A stretch of 64,000 bases of DNA from Callaeas wilsoni (Eukaryota; Chordata; Aves; Passeriformes; Callaeidae). The DNA is taken from assembly GCA_013398955.1 (NCBI GenBank), contig VWPU01004201.1, positions 1 to 64,000 on the forward strand. The letters are read 5' to 3'. The notes under the pieces were generated by a model. It ran no database searches. It saw only the letters and a program-made list of their open reading frames with translations, and was not told the DNA's origin. The position numbers and the translations under genes were made by a program. How positions within the stretch are numbered: the first letter of the stretch is position 1; every line of letters starts with the position of its first letter. This document shows positions 46,301 through 64,000 of this stretch, one piece after another.

Positions 46301-49300
46301 TCAGGTTTAGATCTCATAAATAGCTCTGTTCCTGCAGTAAGGCCCAGATCCCTGTCATGTGTGGAACTAGGTGAGGACTTCATAAACAAATCTGATAAAA
46401 TAAAGGGGTGATTCAGGATTTAGGTGAGAGAGTGACACTGTGGTGGTCTGTTGTCCTTCCAGAGAACCGAGGTCAAGTATGCTTATCTCTTAGGCACTCA
46501 GTTAAGTACTGTAAATTAGGTGGGATGGATCTCAATTACAGAAAAAACTTAGTGATCTCCCCTACTTCTCTTGTGCTGTGTTCAGGCAAGTGGAGCAGAC
46601 CAGCATACTGACAGGATGACTGGACACACCCACCCTTCAGCAGGCTGCAGCCTAGGAGTAATAGATAAATTGACTTGCTCAAGATAACCTCAGATCTGTT
46701 GCTTTTCCAGATGACTGCTGACCTTAGATGCTTCTTACAAAACTGAAGAAAAATTTGATCAACTGTCTCGCTTTTTCTGGGACTTGGTTATGGTCCTGAG
46801 ACAGAGAACCGTGAAACCTGATTGCAAATTGCATGTATCAAGAGATGTATCTAACACTGTAGAGCCTGCAATGTCACTGTGATTCCTGTCCTTAGTTAAC
46901 CGGTTCCTCAGACTCTCACTAATCTGGATTCTTTGCATATTCACAGTCATTATATTAACAGTTTCAGTTTCCTCACAACATTTGGTATTGAATTCTTCAT
47001 AATGAGACTTAAATTCTCTAGCTACGCGAATAGTTTGGCATAGTTACTGGCCCCTGAGCTTTTTATTGTTGAGGAATTTTAAAACTATGTGATTAAAACA
47101 AGGGTGTTTGTATGGCAGCATAAGAAACTCAGAGCCCCTGAGCTATGGTTTTGGATTTTAAACCAGTTGTTGGAGCTTGTGCTCAGAGCTGTGACAGCAA
47201 CAGATTTGTAAAAACAATTCAGGAACAAGGTTTCACTAGGTCACTTTAATGATACAGTCTGCTAGCATATATTTGAAACATGCAGGTAGCTCCAAAGAAA
47301 AATTCCTAGACAAGTTCCTGTGCTTTGCTGAACCTGGGATCTGGGCAAACAGCTGAAGGAGAGCGTTTGCTATCACATGAGAAAGTTCCCCTGGCTCTTG
47401 GGGAAGAAGTTGAAGGGGTGGGGGGTGCACACGGGAAGTAGTTTCATTTTCTTTACTTTCCTTTGACTCTAAGTGCCAATTTAAGTGACATTGTGGTGCA
47501 TTTTCTCCTTGTTTTCAAGTTGTTTTACACTCCTTCAGAGCAGGTGGGAGGAAAAAAAAGAGAACTCATTACATGGAAAAATACGTGCAAAGAGTTGCCT
47601 AACACACAAAGTCAGTCCACCAAACAAAAGGGAAAAATATATTTCCCTCTGAATTTTTTAGAGTAGGATTAGTAATCTGAGGTGCCCCTGTACTTCACAG
47701 CAGTAGGGATGCTCAGGTAACACTGTGGTTTCTAACCTGAAGATAAAATACCCAAATGACAAAATATAACACCTGACTACAGCTTTCTATCAATCACATT
47801 TTTTCCTGTTATATATAACTCACCTACTTAAGTTTCACATATAAATTACTTCCCTGGGTTACCCAAGGGAACAGCAATAATTTTCCAAAGTATTCACCTG
47901 AAGGTTCCTAAGATTATTCAGTTATCTATTAGACTCTAGAGAGACTAAATATAGCCACATGGAGCCTTCCTTTAAAATCCAGGGCTGGAAGAGTAATTTC
48001 TGTTACAACAGCAGGCAGCAGGGCCATTTTCTTGGTGAAGCTGTGGGTCTAAAAATGTTTTAAAACCTCTATGGCTTCTTCCCATAAGAAAAGTGTAAAT
48101 CAGAGAAAGAGGTGTTGCAAGAAAGGCCATCTGAAGCAGAGCAAGCAGTTCACACAAATCTTATCCCAGCTTTTTGAGCTGGGAGCATTTGGCAAAGGGG
48201 AAATTGAGAGGTGCTGGTGGTGGGATTAATGTTCCTAGAGTAGTGGTGATGCTGTTTGCAGCCAGCCAGTGTTGCCATATCTCACTATTTCTGTGCCTCT
48301 CTTCTCACAGGTAGGGGCTGGTAGACCCAGCCTTAGTTCTGCAGTATATGTGGCAACAATGCAAGTTCATGTTTTCACTATAGGTATAGCACAATATTTT
48401 TGCTGCTTTTACAAAAGGAGAGATAGGGTCGACCTCAAAGAGTCCTGTTCTTAAATCCTACCCCCTAAATTCTGTCTACCTACTCAGTATAGGCCTTTCA
48501 TTCATTGCCTTATGTAAGGAGAAGCAGTAATTGTTTTGGTCAGCTGCTGTCTGTTTTGTAAATGAGGCAAAGGGTGGTTTGTCTTAGTCAGCTACAAATA
48601 TCTTGTGAACTAGTGCATTTCTTCTGTGTGTTTATATTTCTACTCCATCTTTCAGCCAACATTCTTAAAATATTTTGCAGGTGTTTTTGTGGGAATACTC
48701 ACAAAACTTTTCTTTGGTTGAAAAAATTCATCAGTATCTGTAGTGAATAGTGAGAGAAACTGGGGTGAAGAGTCTTTTAGACATTGATCAATGGGACCAA
48801 TGATCTGTTTAAAGCCAAGCAGAAATTTAAGTGATTTACCACACCAGGCCTTTAGATCTTTGCCAAATGCCATCAAGAAAATTGATGGTAGTACCCATAT
48901 CTCCTGTAGCCCTGCCAGGCTCAGACTTTAGTTATTATAGCAAACTACTGTTTTATTTAGTTTAAAAAAAAAATCTGACAAGCTTGGCAGAAAAATGAAC
49001 TGGTTTTGTGACAGACTGCTACACATAGAAATCTTGTGTGACAGTGGCAGGACTGAATCTGGTTGACTTCCCCGGAGAAAGGACTCTATAGACTGAGTTT
49101 GCAGAGAATCTGTGAATAGAGGATGAACATCTGCTGGGGAAATCCTCAGGGTATAGAGTTTTTAAAACACAAGGCAAATTTCAGCTGAACTCCTGAAAGG
49201 TGAGAAACATTGAGATACCTCTAACTTCTGTTGCCTCAACTACAATGACATTCACTTAGGGGCATGGGACCGTCTATTTTAAAACTCACAACCATGGTAT

Positions 49301-52300
49301 GAGCCCTACTAGAAAAAACTGCTGCTCCATGAAATTCAAATGCTGAAGTTGTGTTATACTCACCATAGTGCTCTCTAAGGTTTTTTTCTTCTCTCTCTAG
49401 TTGGCACATAAATGATGTAATTTGCTCTGATATATTAGTTGCAGGATTAGAAGGCAACTTGAAAGTCCTTTAGCTGATGTTTCAATTAATATATTTTTCA
49501 AGTGCACACACTTCATGCTCTAGAATTTAATGTTTATGCCATTACAGTCGTTATTATATGAACCACACTAAATCAGGTCCAGGTTGTGTGTGGTGCTGGA
49601 TGGTGTTGGCAGTGTGTTTGGTGAGCACTCTTTGCTGTCACCTGATGATGCCACAGGTGCTGGATGCTGTGGGGTGGCTGAGATGTTCACACAGCGTGGC
49701 ACATCTGACACAGCCTGAGACCATACCCTTGGCAGTGGGAGAAGATGGCCCTGAGCAGTAAGGCACCTAGGAGTAAATGCCTGAATAAATTCCTTCCTCC
49801 TGGTTTTTCATTCTCAGGGAGCAATCTCTTTTGAACAGAAGCAATGGGTCTGATTCTGTCCTCCCACAGGTATTGCACTTTGTGGCCTCTCAGATGTGTC
49901 ATCTCATGTGAAGGAGAAGTATGTGGTGTGCACTCCCTTCCAGTGCCTGACAGTCCTGGTCACACTGACAATAAATTACAACAAATACTGTATTTTCCCT
50001 AAGCTCTACTTATCACATATTTTAGCTAATGATCAAGGAATTTACCTGTTCTAGGCTTGGTATAGTTTCTGTTTTTGTTTTAGTTTTTGTTTTTATTTTC
50101 CCAGCAGAACTTCAGATTCTTCACCTGATTTCTTCAACTTCTTTTTCAAAATGTTCAAAAATTACGGCCGGACCTTGCAAGGTGCTGCATGTGCATTGGA
50201 AAATAACTTGACCCAGTGTTATCTGGGGTCTTTGAGCATGGGAACACCTCTGGCTGCAGCATCAGCAGTGGAGGGGGAGAGCTGCCTCCAACAACTGTGG
50301 TGCAAGAGCCACGTACTTCTCAAATGGTGATTAAACCGTCAAAACAAGGCTTGCCTGGGCTCCGGGAAGCTTGTTCTTGGCTCTCCACGTGGAAGGACTG
50401 TCATTCCTCATCCCATATCCATGGCGTGAGTAGCCCAGAGCATGGCCAGAGTGCTGTGGGAGTCAGTTCCAGATGGGTTTGTGCAGCCTATTACATGGTG
50501 TACACTCATTTTCACTGTCTCTCTGTGCTTGGAAAGAGAGCAGTATTCCTGGCTCTTTTTCCTGGTTTCGCAGCCATATATTCATACAAGGTTTTTACCC
50601 TGGCTGGTGTGATCACAAAGGAAATAGTGCAGTAACCCCTCAAATTGAGGGAAAAGAGCAAATCAAAACATATCAGTCTCCTGAGCCAGAGTCCCAGCCA
50701 CCACAGGGTTGGGAAAAATGCCATGCACGTGATTTTGCTGCATGCTAAAATAAAGGGAAGGGAAATGAAAAAATATATCACCATGTCCTTTAAAAATTTG
50801 TACCTACAGAGTTGAAGCAACCACAAGTGATGCTGTACAGATGGTTTTTCTCTTGCCAGGGAGAAGTGCAGTGAGGCCAGAGTCTTTTAATCTGTCATAT
50901 ATATAACTGAAGATTTACAGTTGGAATCAGACTTGAAAATGTAAATGGCTTTTCAATTGCAGAGTCTGGTCCGTCATAATGGCTTTCGTTCAAAGCTTTG
51001 TCTGGGTAGAACAACAGCTGTTCTGCCTGTGGTTTTTCTTGTTTTATTTTATTTTTAGAATTTTCTCATATGTAAGATGCCACAAGATGGACACAGACTG
51101 GGAGACCTCGTGGTGGTGTCTGAAATAAATAAAGTGCTCTCCTTCTCCACAAAGAGAGTTAATTCAGATAGTGAAGAGTCCTGACCTGGACTTTGGACCA
51201 CCTTCCCTCTCCTAACATGGCTAATCTGGATAAAATGGTATGCAGAGATCCAATATGCCTTTGAAATTAGGTTTTTTTCCATGAAATCATCAGCTGGTGA
51301 CTGCTGAGAGTCCCCAACTTTTGCATCTTAAAGTTAAAAATTGAGGAAAATCAGTGGTTGGTCATTTAAAAATGCGGCCGTTAAAGCAAATTCAAGAGTA
51401 TTTGGAACTGAAGTGTCTCTGGTGTTCGAATTCAACAACTGTCTGTTTTTAAAAACTAAGATCCATCCTTTTTGTATCCCTCTTTTCAGCATGTGTACAT
51501 TTCTGCAGCTTTTGTTTATTAAAGTTTGTTTATTAAAGATCCATGTTTGACTTCATAAAGTGCACCTGTTCAAACGTCGATACCAATGAGAATTTAGTAC
51601 AGAAACGGGAGCTGCAAGTCCGAATACTGCTGTGGACATGTTTTCCACTGCAGACGGTGTTTTGTTGCTTGGAGACCTACTTTCTTGACCTACAAAAGTT
51701 CTTGCTTTTGTTCTTTCTTCCAAAGTTGAGTTTTGTACTTGTAATACAGATGGAAAAGTAGAAAATATTCTGTGTTTCAAAACTTGTGTAGGAGGAAAAG
51801 GACATGTAGGAAAAACCAACCAACCACCAAAACAAAAGCCTCAACCCAGCTCCCAGAAGACCTGGAGCCACCAGGAATTTTTGTTTGTGCTGGGAAAGTA
51901 TTACATGACTTCAGGCACCAACTGAATGACATGCCTTTCTTGCAAGGCAGAGATGTGTTCGTTTCACAGCTGAGAATGGGAATTACGGGAACCACAACAC
52001 TGCCCTGTTATATTGTTTCTGAGAAGAGAGCTCTTCTGTAGTTGATCTTACTAGAAACCACCATGAGGACATCAGGGTTCATTATCCTCCTCAATCATTC
52101 TCTGTATTTTTCTCTTCTACTCCCTGAGCTGTCCCTTTCTCTTTTTCTCTGTTCCCCTTCTGTCATCAGCTCTTCTTTCTTTACCTTTTCTCTTTCTTAT
52201 CTCTTACAGTTTCTTTGAAACACAGCAGGAAAGCAGGGTTGCCCCAGTCTGTCAGATGATGGACCAGTGACAAGGCTGTGCCTGTAGGTAAGTTTGCTTC

Positions 52301-54160
52301 TACAAGCAGATAGCATGAAGCTGGCTGCTGTTCAGATATCAGTTTGTGCTGTTCTCACAGGCAACAATCCAGGAACATTATTTTTCTGCTATAGTGAGAT
52401 ACTGCAATGCCACGGATGCTTTGTCTGATTTCCACTTCCAGGCTTTTATTTTGACATAAAAAACCAAAGTGGACAAAAATACATTGTTGCCATTCAGAAA
52501 AAATAATTCATCATCTGTTTTATATGAGTGCGAGTAATAGAGATGGAATCAAAGAAATGTCATCTTTGCAATATGCCCAGACTTCTGAGTGAGAGGGATT
52601 CCTAAACAAAATTCTTCCAAAGTCACATTTCAGACTCGTAGCTTCTATCAGCGGGACCTCTGGCAGCGCTGGCAGGAGCATGACTCCAAATACAGGGAGT
52701 TTGGAAGCAATCCTTAGAGCCTAGAATCACACTGATGGCTGAGCTGTGGATTTGTGCCTTGGCAGGACAGATAGAAAAAGTAGAAGTCACACGCTAATCT
52801 CTGAATTGGAGATTTTAATCTCTTAAAGATCAAGGACCTAAGTATAACCTGAATTTAGATTCTGCTCTGGTGTCAACCCAGAATAAGTGTGCTTAAGCTC
52901 AGATATACAGAATGATTTTTCAAATGCCTTATAAAATGTGTGACTGCCTTATAAAAAGCCAAGAACTTGTAGCCTACTCTAATTCAGCAGGAAACCACCC
53001 TTTATACCCATTTTGTTGCTCTCTGTCCTCTTGCAATACTAACAAAAAAAGTATGGAAACTTCCACCATTCAGCAAGATGCCCAGAGTGTCCTCAGATAA
53101 TCCCTTGTGGGGCTGGATGGTGGGATCAGAGCCAGGCTCTGTCACCAGGGCTCCCCAGCTGGTCAGAGGGATGTCTTTGTTCCCAACCACCCCTTACTGT
53201 GTCTCAAGATGAATGGCTCCACACTGACCACTACAATTACTTGACAGTCCCAGGAGAGATGCTGTGTAAGCTAAAGGATGGCACTGGAACCAGAACAAAT
53301 GTGTCTAAACTGGACATAATTGCATTCACACTGGTTATTAAAAGAAGATTCCTAATAAAGTTTTTGAAGAGCAGCCAAAATTATTAAAGGGACAAAGCAA
53401 CTCCTAATTATTTTTAAAGTATAAGTTGATATGTTCTTGAGATTTGTTGAAGTTGAGCTGCAGAGGAGTCAAAGGTCTCAGCAGTCCTTTAACCTTCTTG
53501 TTTCAAGGGGTCTTGTGGTAATTTAGTGTCAGCTGTTAATTCTTACCTACACAGGGCATTGCTCTACTCTGCTGGTGTTCCTCTGCTGTGATCACACTGA
53601 GATCTGCTCTCCAAAGCAGCAGCAGGAATGGCTGCCTCCCATATGCAGAGTGATGGGGGAAGGACGCCATTCTGTTTAATTTAGCACTGAAAAGCCCGCT
53701 CCCCTCACTGAGGTGTATGAAAAATAATTTGCTCTATGCCAATGTTGGTTTCACTGGAAAAAGTCACTTCTAAAAATTACCTCCCTGATAATCAAAAACA
53801 AAATCTCTAAAACAAGACATCAAAATGAATCATGTTCTTGAAAATCTCCTTTTTCTTCCAGTCACAAAATGGGGCTGGCAACACTTACATGCCTCTGGGA
53901 AGTTCTCTGGGTAAGAAAATCATCATGGTATGCATGACCTTCTCCAAAAAGAGCATTATTTGCCTAGTAATTTGCTTTTATTGTTTTGGTCTAAAAAAAC
54001 CCCAAAACATCTCCACACAAACTTTGTAGTGTTACACTGAGTTTATTTTGAAAAAGAAATCAAAGAATGCTTTTTTCATCTCTGAGCCAGATGGGAAGAA
54101 AAAACAAACGTATTCCACCATATGAAAGAAAACAGATGAGAACTTTCAAAAATTTTTTAG
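40331..54160. other. THOC1-COLEC12 intergenic region, no gene seen
   Basis: Apart from the short CR1 tail, I recognise no exon, RNA gene or clear transposon. The ORFs (up to 139 codons at 50216-50635) have no conserved motif and no splice-consistent partner. There is a GC-rich patch at about 41,740-41,830 and a purine-rich stretch at about 44,100-44,330. Confidence 0.6.
40553..40608 (-). repeat. short CR1 3' tail
   Basis: ATCATAGAATCAGAATTGTAG then GTTTGGATTAGAAGGGACAC: the reverse complement of the ATTCTRTG-type CR1 terminus and its adjacent bases. Confidence 0.75.
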
Positions 54161-54960
54161 CCAAGTTTTTTTTTTTTTTTTCCTTTCACAAAACAGCATG
54201 GAAAAAATGAGGTGGAGATGGTGAATGGACAAACAGGCTCTGGTTTTAGGAAGGCCTGGTTTCTGGGGAGCAAGGGTTTTGTTTATAAGGCAGTGTACTA
54301 TCCCGTTTATAGATACCCAAGATATCTCTGAGTGTGGGTAAACACTGGGAATTTCCTCTTCCCACTCCTGCCCAAGCCCTGGGAAGACCGGGATGTTCCA
54401 GCTGGGGGGAGTGCCAGGCATGGGCAGCTGTCCCACTGCCAGGCTCTCACCTGTGTGAGCCCCAGCACCTGCACAGGGCAGTGCAGAGCCTGCTCCAGGG
54501 ACACCCAGGCGTTTGCGGGGAGCCAGCATCTCTGGGGTGCACAGACACCCGCAGAAGTGAGGGAAGAAAAACAAAGTGAGTCTGGAGGCTGAGGCTGGAG
54601 ACTTTTTGGTCCCTTTGGATGCTACAGATGTGTGAGCTGCTGTGCTCTTAGGCAAGGAGCCTGCATCGGAGAAAAGTGGTTTTGTTTCCTCACACGTGAG
54701 TCGACTCGGCCACCTTTCCCCTACTCACCGCAGAGCAGTTTCTTCCCACAGCCAGTGGCTGCCCTCCGACCAGCTCCTTGCCTTCCCAGTGATCAGACAC
54801 CAGCTCCTGCTACTTGCTAAAAGCAGAGTAGCTACTTGCCAGGAACAAAAAATTAAAAGGGGAGGTCAGCCATCGGAGAGAGAGAGGAATTGCAAGACCG
54901 GATCAGCCACTATAAACAGACAATTTAAGCCATCATAATGGCTAATGTGGGGACTGATGC
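54161..54960. other. intergenic stretch left of the solo LTR
   Basis: A T-run at 54167-54181 is followed by moderately GC-rich unique sequence (54,340-54,560). The overlapping ORFs on both strands look compositional. Nothing recognised. Confidence 0.5.
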
Positions 54961-55408
54961 TGATGCCTTAGGATTTTAGCTTTTATATTTTCATATATTT
55001 GTAATCCTGCAATTCTTTAGTGTATAACTCTGAGCTCCATATAGAGTGTTAGCTACTGCTTTTCCCATTTTGGTCAGACACAACAATTCCTCTCTAGGTC
55101 TGAGAATCGAGGACACCTCACTGTCTCAGGCCCTGAGAAATGTAAACAAAAGTGAGTTTGGGGGAGCAAACTAAGAGAATGGGACTCCATTGCCTGAAAC
55201 TGTAATTGGACAATTAACCTCTGATATGCAAATGGACAAAACTTACATCTGTCTGAAAAACGTGTGACTGTGTCTATCTCGGGTGTAGTCTCTGCGAGAC
55301 TCCTGCACTGCCCAAGGTGTACCCTGTGAAGGCCTTTCAATAAATACCTACCCTTTATCCTTTCACTCTGCCTAGCCTCTGTTCCAGGTCAGCCTCTACA
55401 AGGCATGA
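54961..55408 (+). mobile_element. solo LTR of an endogenous retrovirus, with matching ends
   Basis: It starts TGATGCCTT (54961-54969) and ends AAGGCATGA (55400-55408), an inverted terminal repeat with one mismatch. It is flanked by ATGC on both sides (54957-54960 and 55409-55412), a 4-bp target duplication. AATAAA lies at 55339-55344 and an octamer ATGCAAAT at 55226-55233. It is 448 bp long, with no internal retroviral sequence beside it. From memory, similar LTRs are common in songbirds; the 4-bp duplication fits a class I element (inference). Confidence 0.8.
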
Positions 55409-55412
55409 ATGC

Positions 55413-58072
55413 TACTCAGTTCAGGACATCCCTCACCTGGAGGGCCATCTGAGGTGTTTGGTGTGCTAGGACAGTAAGCAGCAAAGAGTGTCATCTGTTC
55501 TTAAAGGTCTTGTTCAGACCAGCCCTTCAAAACCATGTTCCTACTCCCTATGCACTGCAAGAACAAGGCACTAAACCTGCAATTACGGGATGAGAGCCCC
55601 AGTCATGCTTAGAACCAGGATGGTGTAAGTGAAAAGGAAGGCTTTAATGGAAAATTTTCATCAGTTTGATTCTTAATACCTATGAATGTTCTGGCTCCAC
55701 ATCTCTCTGATCTCCACATCCCTCTTGGTTACACACACATGCACAGAGTGAACAACATTCATTTCCACATCTCCGCTTAGTGATTCCTTTATTGGAACTT
55801 TTGCAAGTATTAATTATAGACAACAAAGGAAATGAGAGTTGAGATTTATAAGCTCTAATCAGCTGAAGGCATTTCCAAATAAATTAATGAAATGAGTCAG
55901 AAATGACATTAAGAAATCCAGAACTGAATGTAAATCACAATGACTTTGTACCTTCTCTGCCTTTCCCTCTTTTTCTTCCAACAGTCTCAGTGCTTGCCAG
56001 GGTATATGAACTTGCCTTTAATTTTATGTAAAACAAGAAGGATGATGGGAATGTGTGCTCAGTATGACAAGTTACAATATTCGTGCATAAGAAGAAAAGC
56101 CAAAACTCAAGCTGGGACAAAATAATTTGCTATCACTTAAAACTTTCCATACAACCTGCATTATTGCTCAAACCATACAGCAAGATTTGATGGGGATGTT
56201 TTCCCATTAAAGAGTGGCAAGTCTGACTTCATGACAATTTCTTGGCCCATTCTGGTGTCCTGCTTGCACTCCTGCCAACCTGTCCTTTCTGTGACAGGTT
56301 CCTGAGCTGTCTTAACACTCTCTTGGTCCTCTCAGTGATTTCAATCCTTGTTGCCATTGGACACCTCTGTTTCCTTCCTGCAGAAATACTAGGTCAAAAA
56401 GATGGTCTGTCTCAGCATGCCTGGCTGCTCAGGCCATATTTTAAGGATGACTGGACACATCAGGCACGCAACATCCCTCTTCATCCAGTTTTGTCTAACA
56501 GCTGCAGTGTTTGATTCAAATGTGTGAACAGAGGGTGTGAGCCCAGTCACGTTTCATTTCTCAGTGTCCTCAGCTTGTCATTCCTCTGACTGGAGAACAC
56601 TAGATAACTCTTGGATAATCTGATCTCGTGTACCATCACTGCTGTTGCTGAAGGAAGAAAAGGATGAAATCTGGGCAAGGAAGCAATACAGCTTGGGTTT
56701 AAACAGAGGTTTCTCATTCACTTCTTTTGCTGATAGAAGTCTGTGACATCAATAAAAATCATGAAGAATGTAATTTAATGTGGTAGATGCTCAAAACGGG
56801 CTTATTTCACCTAAATAAGTCAACATTCAAAACAAAGGTTGCATTGCTTCCACTTCAGTGTGGCTCTGCAAGGCTCCACACACCAGGGTTTGTAAGGCTC
56901 TCTGGGCATGCAAAATACTAGTTTTGTACCTCATTATCTAAAAATAGAAGTTTAACATTATCTCCACAGACAATGTGTAAATATATATGTAAACACTACA
57001 TCATGTGTCTACACACAACTCCTTGGTACAGCATGACAGTGCACAGCAGAATCAAGTTGTATTCAAAACCTTATGAAAAAGCCAAAAGAAAAGTCTCACA
57101 AAATCCAGACTGTCTGAAGACAAGCCCTGCCTCCATGATGGTGACACAGGGTTCTGCAGCTGTAATACACAGACCTTTTACTTTTAATTAAGCAGATGCA
57201 GTTTTCACATTGTTCCTGTCTCATATCTAATTTGTACCCACAGGACAGATTCCCAAATCTAACATTTTGTGTATTTTGAAAGAAAATGATAATTGAAATT
57301 TAAAACACTGGAGGGAGTGTGAGATGTAGGAAAGCAGCAGTCTTTAACTGATTGGTCTTAGGAGCAATATTTGAAAATATGAAGTACAAAATTTTGTCTT
57401 TTTCCAACAGAGCTAGAGTATTTGAACAAACTTATCTGCATTCAGCCAAGGTAAATGGCAGGTCAGGAGGCAATGGAAAAACAGCTCTCCTTTCCAAGAA
57501 GCCAAAACAACTTCCTTCATTGTAGAGCATGTGGCCATGAGAAGATTATAAAAACTGGAAACAAATACCAAGGTTTCTGCTAATGAATTAACCTGCTAAG
57601 TTTTTGAATTCCTGATAAGCAACACTGCTGCCTAGACAACGGCTCATGGGACTGTGGAGGAAACTGGCTGAGTAATGATATCATCTCTTTCTGCTTTGCA
57701 GCATATTTTTATTTTCTACTTTGTTTGTGAGAGAAGTACTGGTCCAAGACAACAGAGAGATCGATTTACAAAGCACTTTGGAGAAGTGCAAGTTTATTAG
57801 ACTTTTCTGAGTATGGCATGTTTTTCTCACCGAATCTTGAAATCTGTCTTAAAAACAAACATATTTCAGTGTGTCCAGCTTCTTTGTTTCTCTTTTCATA
57901 AAGTCTCTCACCTGGGCTTGACCTGAAGAATGTGTGGCAGCTACTAGGGTAGAATTCCTTATGAGAAGGGAGAAGGAATGAAAACATTTCAAAATGATTC
58001 TTAAAAATTGGAGATTTACTTCCATAGCATGTTCTCCAGAGTGGAAGGAATGTAGGATGGCAGGCAGGCAGA
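55413..58072. other. intergenic region right of the solo LTR
   Basis: Unique AT-rich sequence with no exon, RNA gene or transposon that I can support. Confidence 0.5.
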
Positions 58073-58281
58073 AAAGGAAGGAAGGAAGGAAGGAAGGAAG
58101 GAAGGAAGGAAGGAAGGAAGGAAGGAAGGAAGGAAGGAAGGAAGGAAGGAANNNNNNNNNNNNNNNNNNNNNNNNNNNNNNNNNNNNNNNNNNNNNNNNN
58201 NNNNNNNNNNNNNNNNNNNNNNNNNNAGGAAGGAAGGAAGGAAGGAAGGAAGGAAGGAAGGAAGGAAGGAAGGAAGGAAGG
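58073..58281. repeat. (GGAA)n microsatellite with assembly gap
   Basis: Nearly pure AAGG units on both sides of 75 N. The true length is unknown because the gap is inside the repeat. The KEGR-repeat ORF across it is an artefact. Confidence 0.98.
58152..58226. other. assembly gap (75 N)
   Basis: A run of N directly visible in the sequence, within the GGAA tract. Confidence 1.
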
Positions 58282-58529
58282 GACTTTTATTAAAATGGTC
58301 TTTCCATAGTACCCTGATGAAACACTGGCTGTGATCAGAGCTATAATGAGTATCTAGTCCTTAGTCAACTTAATTGTTACATGTGCAGACTAGACTGCAT
58401 ACAGTAAGGAAAACACTATCTAAAATCTGCTTTAAAAGTTATTTAACCAGAACAAATCATCTGGGAAAGTAAAAATATTTCTAACTGGAAAAATATTTCT
58501 CTATAGCTGAGCTAGGCCTGACAGCAAAC

Positions 58530-58888
58530 CTTAATGAATTATTAGTACCTTTATTGTTTTCTTTGGCCCCTGTGCACTATATTTGTAAAAAAAGTCAGTA
58601 AAAAAGAGAACAATTGTAAAAAGCAAATATTTTGTACAAAAATACAAAGTTTTAAAAGCTCTTAAAAGTATATTCCATATTATTGATAAGAGTTGGACTA
58701 TATATATATATTTATATAAAATCTATATATTCGTGTATCTGTATAATTTTCCTACATTTGGGATTTTAGCAAATGAAGCAACTGTTTACACAGTTGCTTT
58801 ATATGTTTTCCTATATGACTGACCAACAGTCTTAATCAGATTGATAGAATGTCTTTTCTCAGAAGACACAAGTTGCTTATGGATGTGG
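58530..58888 (-). other. COLEC12: COLEC12 3' UTR with AATAAA and a perfect hairpin
   Basis: AATAAA on the minus strand at 58550-58555 gives a UTR of about 350 nt. It contains a 9-bp perfect stem (58776-58784 with 58791-58799; AAGCAACTG/CAGTTGCTT, 6-nt loop) and a TATA-repeat at 58700-58712. A second AATAAA lies at 58286-58291 beside the microsatellite. Confidence 0.55.

Positions 58889-64000
<5,112 letters not shown>

Noticed and set aside
50216..50635. 139-codon intergenic ORF
   Set aside because: No recognised motif, no splice context and unremarkable composition; expected by chance.
54146..54655. 169-codon minus-strand ORF
   Set aside because: Opposite-strand ORFs of similar length cover the same GC-rich patch, which points to composition rather than coding.
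57994..58293. 99-codon ORF with KEGR repeats
   Set aside because: Translation of the GGAA microsatellite and of N bases; not a gene.

Overview
The window is vertebrate nuclear DNA, almost certainly from a bird. The genes are split into short exons with GT/AG introns. The interspersed repeats are mostly CR1 LINE 3' ends, the typical avian repeat, with a few old MIR-like fragments and two solo retroviral LTRs. The gene order USP14 (+), THOC1 (-), COLEC12 (-) matches the arrangement on human 18p11.32. A passerine is possible from the look of the repeats, but that is an impression from memory.

Layout. (1) 1-19,045: USP14, a proteasome-associated ubiquitin protease, + strand. Exons 2-16 are present. 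Exon 1 (about five residues) lies just left of the window. (2) 19,046-20,750: a short tail-to-tail spacer. (3) 20,755-39,140: the complete 21-exon coding region of THOC1, the THO/TREX mRNA-export subunit, - strand. Its first exon sits in a CpG island near 38,850-39,330. (4) 39,260-58,520: an intergenic region without a recognisable gene. It holds a CR1 copy split by a solo LTR at its THOC1 end, a second solo LTR at 54,961-55,408, and a large GGAA microsatellite containing an assembly gap of 75 N at 58,152-58,226. (5) 58,530-64,000: the 3' part of COLEC12 (collectin placenta 1, a scavenger receptor), - strand: one long collagen exon, three exons of the C-type lectin domain and a proposed tiny last exon with 3' UTR.

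Exon boundaries were set by reading each exon in frame, checking GT/AG at both ends, and checking that the phases join. The THOC1 exons sum to 1,971 nt (656 residues plus stop). The USP14 exons sum to 1,463 nt, and with a five-codon exon 1 they would give 492 residues. Both are within one or two residues of the human lengths as I know them. The three genes are unrelated housekeeping or immune genes that are neighbours by ancient synteny; nothing suggests a joint pathway.

I found no sign of a previously undescribed biological system. The points most worth a second look are the nested CR1/LTR insertion just upstream of THOC1, the solo LTR with intact ends and a 4-bp target duplication, a triple overlapping splice donor in THOC1, a CR1 ending beside a THOC1 splice donor, and the weakly conserved COLEC12 C-terminus with a hairpin in its 3' UTR.
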